Part shown: positions 57,142 to 64,000 of the stretch, one piece after another
Numbering within the stretch: position 1 is the stretch's first letter
How the letters are laid out: each line of letters begins with the position of its first letter
NCBI RefSeq assembly: GCF_003977595.1
Contig: NZ_RYYR01000003.1
Span: 124,001 to 188,000 of the forward strand
Length of the DNA stretch: 64,000 nt
Source: Lysinibacillus antri
Lineage (GTDB): Bacteria; Bacillota; Bacilli; Bacillales_A; Planococcaceae
Direction of reading: 5' to 3'
Translations under genes and position numbers: made by a program
Notes under the pieces: generated by a model
The model's input: the letters and a program-made list of their open reading frames with translations, nothing else
Database searches by the model: none
Told to the model about the DNA's origin: nothing

Positions 57142-57216
57142 GTCGCACGTAATTTTTCTAAAGTCGCTCGTAATCCTTGAAAAACCGCTCGTATTTCCCT
57201 AAAAGTCGCTCGTAAC
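57142..57216. repeat. Four-unit tandem repeat with ~21-bp period
   Basis: Four units of the form GTCGCTCGTAAT (57142-57153, 57163-57174, 57185-57196 as ccgctcgtattt, 57205-57216) follow each other at 20-22-bp intervals after the tmcAL stop. The period is close to two helical turns. The intervening bases vary (ttttctaaa, ccttgaaaaa, ccctaaaa). Confidence 0.7.
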
Positions 57217-57226
57217 CCCATAAATA

Positions 57227-57259
57227 GAAAAAGACGTCTCAATCTTTCGAGGCGTCTTT
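57227..57259 (-). terminator. Terminator at the end of the PDZ protease gene
   Basis: On the minus strand AAAGACGCCTC and GAGACGTCTTT pair (one wobble) around GAAAGATT and run into a T-rich tail. It overlaps the stop codon of the protease gene. A T-rich stretch also follows on the plus strand, so it may stop tmcAL transcription too. Confidence 0.75.
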
Positions 57260-58300
57260 TGGTGGTAATTGATTTAAATAGTTGATTGCATCATCAACCG
57301 TTTTTACCGGAACAATTTTCATATCCGTATTAATTTTTTTCGCTGTTTCTACAGCTGCTTCATAATTCGTGCGAATGTTAGGGTTGGCTTTTTTCATTGC
57401 ATCCGTAATGGGATCGTCAGGCGCAAAGAAAATCTCCATTCCATCTTCATGAGCAGCAACGACTTTCTTTTCAATTCCCCCGATTCGTCCCACGGTACCA
57501 TCCTCATTCATCTCACCTGTACCAGCAATCGTATATCCTTTCGTAATATCCTCATCTAGAAGCTGATTTAAAATTTCTAGTGTAAACATTAGTCCAGCAG
57601 AGGGCCCTCCAATTTTTTCAGCATCCACTTTTACAGTTGGGTCTGTTTTAATTGACTTACTTTGCGAATAAGTAATTCCAATTCCAATTCGATGTTGTTT
57701 GTCTCCTGGAATTTCCTTTAGAGCAATCGTTCTGTCCAGCAACTCATCATTTCGTTTAATAACTAACTGTACTTCTTCATTTACTTTTTTTGAATTTAAA
57801 ACATTACTAAGTTCTTCTGATCTATTTAATATGTGCCCATCGATTTCTACTATTTCGTCACCAGGTTGTAGTAATTCATCTGCTGCCCCATCCTCTAGTA
57901 CATTCAAAACCATAATCCCATGGTAATCCACCGTATAAGGTAAATCTGCCTTTTGAAATGCTACATAAAGAGCATTAAATTGTGAGTCACTCATTAATTT
58001 CAATTGACGAATACTATATTCTTCTTCGTCCTCTTCTTCTTGTCGTACATCCTCAACTTCGATAATTTCTTCAAACTCTTTAAAATATGCAATAACATAT
58101 GTAAGAGGTGTTGCAGGTGCCATCGAAACTGTCATTAAACTTAGAGAACCTTCGTCATTTTGGTCCCCATTCTCAACGGTAACAAACTGGTTCACCGCAT
58201 AGGCACTACCAGGCTTCATCACATAATAATCAAGTTTGTAAAAGGCTAGAAAAAAAATAAAAGCTAGTGGAAGTATTACTGTTAGTAGCGTCTTTTTCAA
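57239..58300 (-). CDS. ylbL: SepM/YlbL-type PDZ and Lon-like membrane protease
   Basis: The 353-residue protein has one N-terminal membrane helix (about residues 4-22), a PDZ domain (about 110-190) and a C-terminal Lon-like (S16) serine protease domain. The catalytic Ser is in GGPSAGLMFTLE near residue 240 and the Lys in GGIEKKVVAA near residue 285. Related proteins process extracellular peptides or membrane substrates. The TTG at 58300 has AAGGAGGTG at a normal distance; an upstream GTG sits too close to it. The last codons overlap a terminator stem. Confidence 0.88.
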   Translation of the reverse strand: MKKTLLTVILPLAFIFFLAFYKLDYYVMKPGSAYAVNQFVTVENGDQNDEGSLSLMTVSMAPATPLTYVIAYFKEFEEIIEVEDVRQEEEDEEEYSIRQLKLMSDSQFNALYVAFQKADLPYTVDYHGIMVLNVLEDGAADELLQPGDEIVEIDGHILNRSEELSNVLNSKKVNEEVQLVIKRNDELLDRTIALKEIPGDKQHRIGIGITYSQSKSIKTDPTVKVDAEKIGGPSAGLMFTLEILNQLLDEDITKGYTIAGTGEMNEDGTVGRIGGIEKKVVAAHEDGMEIFFAPDDPITDAMKKANPNIRTNYEAAVETAKKINTDMKIVPVKTVDDAINYLNQLPPKDASKD

Positions 58301-58405
58301 AATGGATGGCACCTCCTTATATTAGAATTGGTAGACTAAAATTTTAAAGCATCGCATATATTAGTTTAGCATTAGAGGTTATGGAAAACAAAAATTTGAA
58401 AAGAG

Positions 58406-59317
58406 ATGATGCTTATTCCACTACTATACTTATTGATTTGTATCACATTAATTTGCTTACTATTATTGTTCCCTGGTGTTGCTCATGAAGGGACGGACTT
58501 AGGTGTAGAGTTATTTATGGAAGCATTATTCCCATATTTATTACCTTATTTAATTCTTACACAATGGTTTATCCGACTAACACCCCAAAAGAGTAATTCC
58601 TTATCCCGATTTAAATTATATTTTAAAACATATGGTATTAGCGCATTAGGAGGCTTTCCTACAGGCGCTGCCACAATTACTTATTTAAAAAAAAGTAAAC
58701 AAATTTCTTTAAAGGAAGCCAATATCCTTCTGAGTATTTGTCATAGTCCAAGCCCTCTATTTGTTTTAGGATTTGTTGGAAATGACTTATTGAACGATAC
58801 GACGTTTAGTTGGCAATATTTAATTTTATATCATGTCGTATCCATGATTATTTTAACTGGCTTTTATTTTTATTATGGTAAAGGCAAAATAGATAGTTTC
58901 AGTTTTTCTGACGTTCAACCACCAAAAAATCAAAATCCATTTACAAGCAGTATTAAAGATAGTATTCCCACTGTACTCGTTGTCGGATCAACAATCATCT
59001 TCTTTACAACAATCTATACTGTTGTCATGCACTCAGTTAAAAGTTTCTTCCCAGACATACATAGCGGCGTTATGCTTTCAATTGCAGCAATGCTCGAGAT
59101 GACAAATGGTTTAAAAATTGGACAAGAATTGTTTACAGGACAACCTACTCTCTTATTAGTCATATTAGCGCTGTTTTTAACAAGTCAAAGTTTAAGTATT
59201 CATATGCAGGTTGCGGTCATTGCGAAAAGTGAACAACTATCCTTAAAACCATATATACTAATGCGAGTATTTTACACCCTTCTAATACCATCACTTTATT
59301 TCCTTATTTTTCTATAA
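58406..59317 (+). CDS. ylbJ: Sporulation integral membrane protein YlbJ
   Basis: This 303-residue polytopic membrane protein has about eight hydrophobic segments and the nucleoside-transporter-like gate motif GGFPTGAATITYLKKSKQ near residue 81. The ICHSPSPLFVLGFVG segment near residue 105 is typical of the YlbJ/SpoVM-associated sporulation family. It is shorter than the roughly 400 residues I recall for B. subtilis YlbJ. The ATG is followed by a second ATG; the ribosome binding site is weak (GAAAAGAG). It faces coaD, with a shared terminator in between. Confidence 0.85.
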   Translation: MMLIPLLYLLICITLICLLLLFPGVAHEGTDLGVELFMEALFPYLLPYLILTQWFIRLTPQKSNSLSRFKLYFKTYGISALGGFPTGAATITYLKKSKQISLKEANILLSICHSPSPLFVLGFVGNDLLNDTTFSWQYLILYHVVSMIILTGFYFYYGKGKIDSFSFSDVQPPKNQNPFTSSIKDSIPTVLVVGSTIIFFTTIYTVVMHSVKSFFPDIHSGVMLSIAAMLEMTNGLKIGQELFTGQPTLLLVILALFLTSQSLSIHMQVAVIAKSEQLSLKPYILMRVFYTLLIPSLYFLIFL

Positions 59318-59358
59318 AAAAAGGACAAAATCAACTATCTGATTTTGTCCTCTTCCTT

Positions 59359-59360
<2 letters not shown>
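59316..59360. terminator. Bidirectional terminator between ylbJ and coaD
   Basis: AGGACAAAATCA and TGATTTTGTCCT form a perfect 12-bp stem around ACTATC. It is followed by CTTCCTTTT on the plus strand and by a T run on the minus strand, so it can end both converging transcripts. Confidence 0.88.
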
Positions 59361-59862
<502 letters not shown>

Positions 59863-59880
59863 TCATCACTATCCACTCAT

Positions 59881-60429
59881 TCATTTGCGGTATATTGATA
59901 TTATTGTGCCCCCATAAGTTTCCTGTCTTGCTAATGTAAAGATTCCATAATTGTTTGGTAGGTCAATTTCTTTTGCATGTTCACAAACAATAATTGCGTT
60001 CGCCGCCAATTTTCCCCCATCCACTAATGTCTCCACAAGATCGTAATATTCTTTTTTTAAATATGGAGGGTCCATAAATACATAGTCAATTTGAATATCC
60101 CGTTTTAATAACCCCTTAACGGCTCGATTTGCATCGGTTCTATATGTTTCAACTATGTCTTCATAGCGGCATTTTTTTATATTTTCAAGCAATGTTTGAT
60201 AGGCTTTTGGATCTTTTTCTACAAAAATCCCCTTATGCGCACCTCTACTTAAAGTTTCGATGCCCAATCCTCCACTACCTGCAAATAAATCTAACACGAC
60301 TCCCCCATCAAAGAAGGGGCCGATCATATTAAATATTGATTCTTTTACTTTATCTGTCGTAGGTCTAGTTGTTGTTCCGGATACTGCTTTTAATGGCATT
60401 CCTTTTCGTTCACCCGCTACAACTCTCAT
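59881..60429 (-). CDS. rsmD: 16S rRNA m2G966 methyltransferase RsmD
   Basis: RsmD (182 residues) N2-methylates G966 of 16S rRNA. The SAM motif VLDLFAGSGGLGIETLSRGA is near residue 45 and the catalytic FMDPPYLKKEY near residue 118. The family start MRVVAGERKG is present. It lies 18 bases after the preceding membrane-protein gene and is followed by coaD. Confidence 0.95.
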   Translation of the reverse strand: MRVVAGERKGMPLKAVSGTTTRPTTDKVKESIFNMIGPFFDGGVVLDLFAGSGGLGIETLSRGAHKGIFVEKDPKAYQTLLENIKKCRYEDIVETYRTDANRAVKGLLKRDIQIDYVFMDPPYLKKEYYDLVETLVDGGKLAANAIIVCEHAKEIDLPNNYGIFTLARQETYGGTIISIYRK

Positions 60430-60447
60430 AAGATCACCATACCTTTT

Positions 60448-61869
60448 TTATTGTTGTGCTGTAGCTCTAATCGTTATAGATTTATTTGATTTTTTTATTT
60501 CCACTGTAAATAATTTTTGTAACCATGATTCTTCAATATACTGATTTCCAGCAACTTCTATAATCGGTTCTGATACGGTATTATATCTACGTTCGTTAAA
60601 AACATAAAAGCCGTAATCTTGTGGGAAGCGGAAATTACGTACATTATTTGTTACATAATAACCATTTTCCCCATTTGATGTTTCATACCCTAAATGACTT
60701 AATAATGTATCTGCGGAATATAAAATTAAACCATTTTTAAAAATCACCTGAACATCTTCTTTTGGATAGTCTCCAATGTATACTTCTCGTTCATCATTAA
60801 ATAAGAATGGAAACATTTCTTTTGATGATTCGTTTAAACTTAAATACTCGGTATGAAGACCAAATACATCCGATAATATTTCATCTAATACGGTTGTTGA
60901 GATTTCTTTTCCTTTTAATTCATCTAACTTTTGGATCCAGTTCGCAAGTTGTGAGTCTGTCATTTGATGTGTTAAAGTATTGACGATTTCTGTTGCTTTA
61001 CTACTACCAATTGTTGATTCAGTTAAAAATGATGCGACAACCTCACTCAACCACGATGGACTATCTTTAAACTTATATTGTGCTTTTACTTGCGAGAGAA
61101 TGACATTATTATTTAAAGAATCGATTGATAAATCCTTTAAAAATAAAATGCGATTCCCTTGAAGTTTTGATAAATTATCGCCTTGCACAATAGCGATATG
61201 TTCTTCATTTAAGAACTTTAAATTTTTTAATTGTTTTTTAAACTCTTCTGTTAAAGGCTGTTCTGAATATAACGATAAAATATTTGACGTTTCGTGAACA
61301 TTTAAATTATTTGCTCTCCAGTACAATTCCGATACCGAACCTAGCCCGCTAAACATAGAATAGTTCACGAGAGATAAGGATTGTTGACCTATAATTGGCA
61401 GTCCAGTTACCCATTGACCAGACACATTATGATCAGTTGATATATGAACTGTAGAATAGGTTACTTCTCCACCAGTTAACGTAACGAAAATATCTTTTAA
61501 CAATTGGTTAGATTGTAACCCTCCGTTTAATGGAATTATGTATGAAATAGATTGGGTACGATTTTCACCTGGCTCAAAACTTAACTTATCTTCACTTAAA
61601 CGTTTACAAGTGTTTTCTGTTTCAATGAAGCAATCTGGATTTGTCGCAAGTTTTGGCCAAACAATGTTAATTTTCTGGTTTGGTAAATTTTTAAAATGCT
61701 GACGAATATCTAAACTTTCGCTACGATAAGTGATTTCGATTTCCTGAGAAAATGAAAAATCACCCCCGTCTCCAGTTTCAATTTTATCTGAATAAACTTG
61801 ATACTGGAAAAATAGCATGCCACCAATGATTAGTACGAGTACGCCAAAGAAACTTACTGCATATTTCAT
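60448..61869 (-). CDS. Unknown membrane-anchored extracytoplasmic protein
   Basis: I do not recognise this 473-residue protein. From the ATG at 61869 (MKYAVSFFGV), preceded by AGGAGGTTAGGCAC, one transmembrane helix (about residues 4-22) is followed by a beta-rich region and a helical middle (residues ~250-330). The final ~120 residues resemble the stalk-like domains of copper amine oxidase N-terminal type: VQVIFKNGLILYSADTLLSH followed by SEPIIEVAGNQYIEESWLQK. Two cysteines near residue 70-78 (NPDCFIETENTCKR) may form a disulfide. It probably belongs to the same transcript as rsmD and coaD, at the place of ylb genes in B. subtilis. Confidence 0.7.
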   Translation of the reverse strand: MKYAVSFFGVLVLIIGGMLFFQYQVYSDKIETGDGGDFSFSQEIEITYRSESLDIRQHFKNLPNQKINIVWPKLATNPDCFIETENTCKRLSEDKLSFEPGENRTQSISYIIPLNGGLQSNQLLKDIFVTLTGGEVTYSTVHISTDHNVSGQWVTGLPIIGQQSLSLVNYSMFSGLGSVSELYWRANNLNVHETSNILSLYSEQPLTEEFKKQLKNLKFLNEEHIAIVQGDNLSKLQGNRILFLKDLSIDSLNNNVILSQVKAQYKFKDSPSWLSEVVASFLTESTIGSSKATEIVNTLTHQMTDSQLANWIQKLDELKGKEISTTVLDEILSDVFGLHTEYLSLNESSKEMFPFLFNDEREVYIGDYPKEDVQVIFKNGLILYSADTLLSHLGYETSNGENGYYVTNNVRNFRFPQDYGFYVFNERRYNTVSEPIIEVAGNQYIEESWLQKLFTVEIKKSNKSITIRATAQQ

Positions 61870-61921
61870 GTGCCTAACCTCCTGCATCATGATACTATTG
61901 TTAAGAATAAATCGAAGAACA

Positions 61922-61970
61922 GTTGTCCAGCTCCGTGTCGACTTTTTCGAAGTTCCGTTCGTAGCTAGAC
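61922..61970. repeat. Partial AAAAGCG...AGCTAGAC family repeat
   Basis: CCAGCTCCG, TTTTTCGAAGTTCCG and GTAGCTAGAC occur in the same order as in the copies at 25932-26089 and 29304-29371, but the left arm is missing. It lies in the gap between the unknown membrane protein and the plus-strand gene at 62030. Confidence 0.45.
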
Positions 61971-62029
61971 TCTTTTCAAACTTTGAATTTTATACTATTC
62001 TTAATCTTTAAGAAAGGACGTGTGAATAA

Positions 62030-62419
62030 TTGATACAACAATTTATCGAACTAGGACAAGGTTATGGTGATGTTTATGAACTTTGTGAACTCATTAAAAC
62101 AAACGAAAAAAGATTTCATAATGCCTTTATATTTATATCGACAAAAGAGGATAAAAAAGTAGCTTCAATTGCCGCAACTTTTAAAGCGGCTGGCGAAGGT
62201 AAATTTATGCCTATTTATATATGCCGTGAAGGAATTCCTTATAATTCTGAAAAACCTTCTCAAAGAATTGCTATATTTGAAGAAACATTATCCGAAATTG
62301 GTAGAAAAGCAATTCCAATGGAGGTTAAACATTCGTCAATCTATTCCGAAACGGTTTTATATTATCAACATTTAATCGGTATTTTACGAATGAATCACTT
62401 TATTCCACCAAAGCAATAG
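62030..62419 (+). CDS. Small YlbA-like conserved protein (DUF7147 type)
   Basis: A 129-residue soluble protein starting at TTG, with AAAGGA about 11 bases upstream. The pattern FIELGQGYGDVYELCELI at the start and YYQHLIGILRMNHFIPPKQ at the end resembles the B. subtilis ylbA product, of unknown function. The gene sits in the ylb neighbourhood, which supports this. It has no membrane segment or recognised catalytic motif. The stop is eight bases from the stop of the converging ylbG. Confidence 0.7.
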   Translation: MIQQFIELGQGYGDVYELCELIKTNEKRFHNAFIFISTKEDKKVASIAATFKAAGEGKFMPIYICREGIPYNSEKPSQRIAIFEETLSEIGRKAIPMEVKHSSIYSETVLYYQHLIGILRMNHFIPPKQ

Positions 62420-62427
62420 AAAGATTA

Positions 62428-62706
62428 CTATAAGCCTACTTTATAGTCATAATCATACTCTTTAGCCTTGTCAGGTTTCGCATTTTCAAATTCAGTTTTA
62501 AGAAATGGACGAAACGATTCTACAACGTCTTTCACAAATGGAAGGCGTTGTATTTTATTTAGTGTCGACTCAATTTCTTCACGATTACAATAAATTACAA
62601 CATATTTTAATTTTCTTGAAATATAATGTACATGTCCGTATTTTCTTAAACTTTTTGCGTGTTTTATTTGATGAACGTAAACAATTAGACCTTGTCGTTC
62701 TTGCAT
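62428..62706 (-). CDS. ylbG: DUF2129-family protein YlbG
   Basis: The 92-residue protein starts [20 protein letters not shown] and contains [14 protein letters not shown], the DUF2129/YlbG signature. Function is unknown; the family is conserved in Bacilli next to ylbF and rsmD. Here ylbF (ricF) is not found beside it. GAGGGAG precedes the ATG, and the gene is convergent with the plus-strand gene at 62030. Confidence 0.88.
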   Translation of the reverse strand: MQERQGLIVYVHQIKHAKSLRKYGHVHYISRKLKYVVIYCNREEIESTLNKIQRLPFVKDVVESFRPFLKTEFENAKPDKAKEYDYDYKVGL

Positions 62707-62770
62707 TTGGCTCCCTCATTTCTTTATAAAAGCATACCATAGAGTTAATTTTGATAGCAACAGAGTTTAG

Positions 62771-62800
62771 CTGACAGAAGGTAAGATTTTCCGTTATAAT
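62771..62800 (+). promoter_or_regulatory. Probable promoter of the glycerophosphodiesterase gene
   Basis: CTGACA (62771-62776) and a perfect TATAAT (62795-62800) are 18 bases apart on the plus strand. They lie about 220 bases upstream of the gene at 63026. The 62707-63025 gap also contains a partial intergenic repeat. Confidence 0.6.
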
Positions 62801-62804
62801 CTAA

Positions 62805-62850
62805 GAAAAGCGAAAGCACCATTACGCGAGCTCTGTAAAAAGCTCTCGAT
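62805..62850. repeat. Partial AAAAGCG-family repeat
   Basis: AGAAAAGCGAAAGCACC and the inverted GCGAGCTCTG/AAAAGCTCTCG segment resemble the left half of the AAAAGCG...AGCTAGAC repeats, placed just after the promoter at 62771-62800. The right end is not recognisable. Confidence 0.4.
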
Positions 62851-63025
62851 TCCAACTAGTGGCCGCTCATTGTGTTCTTAGTAGCAATCAAAACGATCCA
62901 GAAGCTAAGGAAACATACGCTAAACACTGTTCAAACACATTTTTCTCTCCAACATCAGAATGAATATTAAAAAAAGAAATACCGGAGTTTTAAATTGAAT
63001 TGTTCCATTTTTAAGGAGGATCTTA

Positions 63026-63955
63026 ATGGGAAAAAAAACAAAAGTAGCTCTTGCAATAGCTGCTGCTAGTGCTGCGGCATGGGCAGGAAGTAAAGCTGTA
63101 TCAAAACCACAAAAACGAGATGAAAAAGAAGTTTTACAAGCCACTAAACCAATTGTCTTAGCTCATCGTGGTGGAGCTCATTTAGCACCTGAACATACGA
63201 TGATTGCATTTGAAAAATCTTATAATCTTGGTGTAGATGGGTTTGAAGTAGACATTCGATTAACAAAAGATGAAGAGATCATTTTGTTTCATGATGATTC
63301 AGTAGACCGAACAAGTGATGGTGTAGGATTTGTAAAAGACTTTACTTTAGAAGAACTAAAACAATTAAACTTCGGATACCATTTTCAAGATTTAGAAGGC
63401 AATTTTCCATATAGAGAAGAGAAAATAGAAGTCGTAACATTACGAGAACTTTTTGAAACATTTCCAAATACGTATATTAATATAGATATAAAAGATGGTC
63501 CAGACACATATGAAGGAAGTTTAATGCCATCTAAACTTTGGCGATTGATTGAAGAGTTTGAAGTAGAAAATCGAATTGTCGTAACGAGTTTCTTTAGCGA
63601 GCAGGTGGACCGATTTAATTTATACGCACAAAATCGTGTTGCATTAGGTGCCGGTGAAAACGATGTACGAAAAGCATTTACTGCATTTTCGAGTCAATTT
63701 GGTCATCTATATCATCCTAAAGTTGACGTATTCCAAATTCCACCGAAATCAGGGGTTGTTTCATTGGATTCACCTAAATTTATAAATTTTTTATCCAAGC
63801 TCAACATACCCGTGCACTATTGGACAATTAATGATACAGATACAATGAGACATCTCATTGAAATTGGGGCAAAGGGAATAGTAACAGATCGACCAGATAT
63901 TGCAATTGCGTTTATTGAACATTTACAAGACCAAAACATGGAAGATCTTTTCTAA
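63026..63955 (+). CDS. Glycerophosphodiester phosphodiesterase family protein
   Basis: The 309-residue protein is a GDPD TIM-barrel enzyme, which hydrolyses glycerophosphodiesters to glycerol 3-phosphate and an alcohol. The catalytic and metal site is visible in AHRGGAHLAPEHT near residue 46, FEVDIRLTKD near residue 75 and FHDDSVDRTSDG near residue 90. An Ala-rich N terminus (about residues 8-22) may be a signal or membrane anchor, but no clear cleavage site is seen. AAGGAGGATCTT precedes the ATG. If it releases ethanolamine or glycerol from lipid head groups, it could feed other pathways, but that is speculation. Confidence 0.88.
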   Translation: MGKKTKVALAIAAASAAAWAGSKAVSKPQKRDEKEVLQATKPIVLAHRGGAHLAPEHTMIAFEKSYNLGVDGFEVDIRLTKDEEIILFHDDSVDRTSDGVGFVKDFTLEELKQLNFGYHFQDLEGNFPYREEKIEVVTLRELFETFPNTYINIDIKDGPDTYEGSLMPSKLWRLIEEFEVENRIVVTSFFSEQVDRFNLYAQNRVALGAGENDVRKAFTAFSSQFGHLYHPKVDVFQIPPKSGVVSLDSPKFINFLSKLNIPVHYWTINDTDTMRHLIEIGAKGIVTDRPDIAIAFIEHLQDQNMEDLF

Positions 63956-63972
63956 TAAAGGAAAAAATAAAA

Positions 63973-64000
63973 AGGACGTCTAGAAATTACTCTAAGACGC
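63973..64000 (+). terminator. Start of a terminator hairpin at the right edge
   Basis: GACGTCTAGA and the partly complementary TCTAAGACGC begin a hairpin just after the phosphodiesterase stop, and the window ends before a T run can be seen. It is probably the terminator of that gene. Confidence 0.5.

Noticed and set aside
57142-57216. Four short repeats that could be a CRISPR array
   Set aside because: The repeat core is only 11-12 bases, the intervals are 8-10 bases and there are no cas genes; the array is a simple tandem repeat.

Overview
The window is chromosomal DNA of a low-GC, endospore-forming Firmicute. The gene set (sigE, sigG, spoIIGA, spoVD, rsfA, ylbJ, bshC, divIVA/sepF) and gene order resemble Bacillus subtilis from pyr through the division cluster to the ylb region. 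Several departures (no murE, murG or murB in the division cluster, no ylmD) point to the Planococcaceae/Caryophanaceae side (Lysinibacillus, Solibacillus, Ureibacillus, Kurthia and relatives). The family assignment is an inference from gene content; there is no rRNA gene here. No tRNA, rRNA, CRISPR array, transposase or prophage was seen.

Layout: (1) 0.4-13.7 kb, minus strand: the complete pyrimidine operon pyrR-pyrP-pyrB-pyrC-carA-carB-pyrK-pyrD-pyrF-pyrE, preceded by rluD and lspA. It has a strong promoter, two PyrR-type attenuators and a 3' terminator. (2) 14.1-22.7 kb, minus strand: an eleven-gene accessory operon placed between ileS and lspA. It encodes a DeoR-type regulator, a class III aminotransferase-fold enzyme, an APH-fold kinase, an ethanolamine-permease-like transporter, a HAD phosphatase, a small protein of unknown function, two bacterial microcompartment (BMC) hexamer shell proteins, PduL, a PduM-like protein and a short-chain dehydrogenase. 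(3) 22.8-29.6 kb: ileS with a T-box leader, then divIVA, ylmH, ylmG, sepF, ylmE and ylmC. (4) 30.3-32.7 kb: the sporulation sigma cluster spoIIGA-sigE-sigG. (5) 33.1-48.1 kb: the division and cell-wall cluster mraZ-rsmH-ftsL-pbpB-spoVD-mraY-murD-spoVE-divIB-ylxW-ylxX-sbp-ftsA-ftsZ. (6) 48.3-64 kb: bshC, a DUF3397 protein, panE, a carboxyltransferase with a separate biotinyl protein, rsfA, an enoyl-CoA hydratase-family protein, rpmF, ylbN, tmcAL, a PDZ/Lon-type protease, ylbJ, coaD, rsmD, a large unknown membrane-anchored protein, a small YlbA-like protein, ylbG and a glycerophosphodiester phosphodiesterase.

The most interesting system is the BMC operon. The genes fit uptake of a short amino alcohol (ethanolamine or 1-amino-2-propanol), ATP-dependent phosphorylation, PLP-dependent release of ammonia and phosphate to give an aldehyde, and conversion of acyl-CoA to acyl phosphate by PduL in or at a shell. 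The CoA-acylating aldehyde dehydrogenase and the pentameric vertex protein expected in such loci are not in the window, and one small gene of the operon has an in-frame stop followed by 36 open codons. The operon is therefore either a split or unusual BMC, or one in decay.

A second theme is structured intergenic DNA. Two 146-bp copies of an element, in opposite orientations 16 kb apart, each have a short stem with a compensatory base-pair change. Two hairpin repeats downstream of pyrE also show compensatory changes. A family of AAAAGCG...AGCTAGAC palindromic repeats occurs at several sites, and a 21-bp-period tandem repeat lies downstream of tmcAL. Many genes start at TTG or GTG, and the spoVE-like gene appears to start at CTG.
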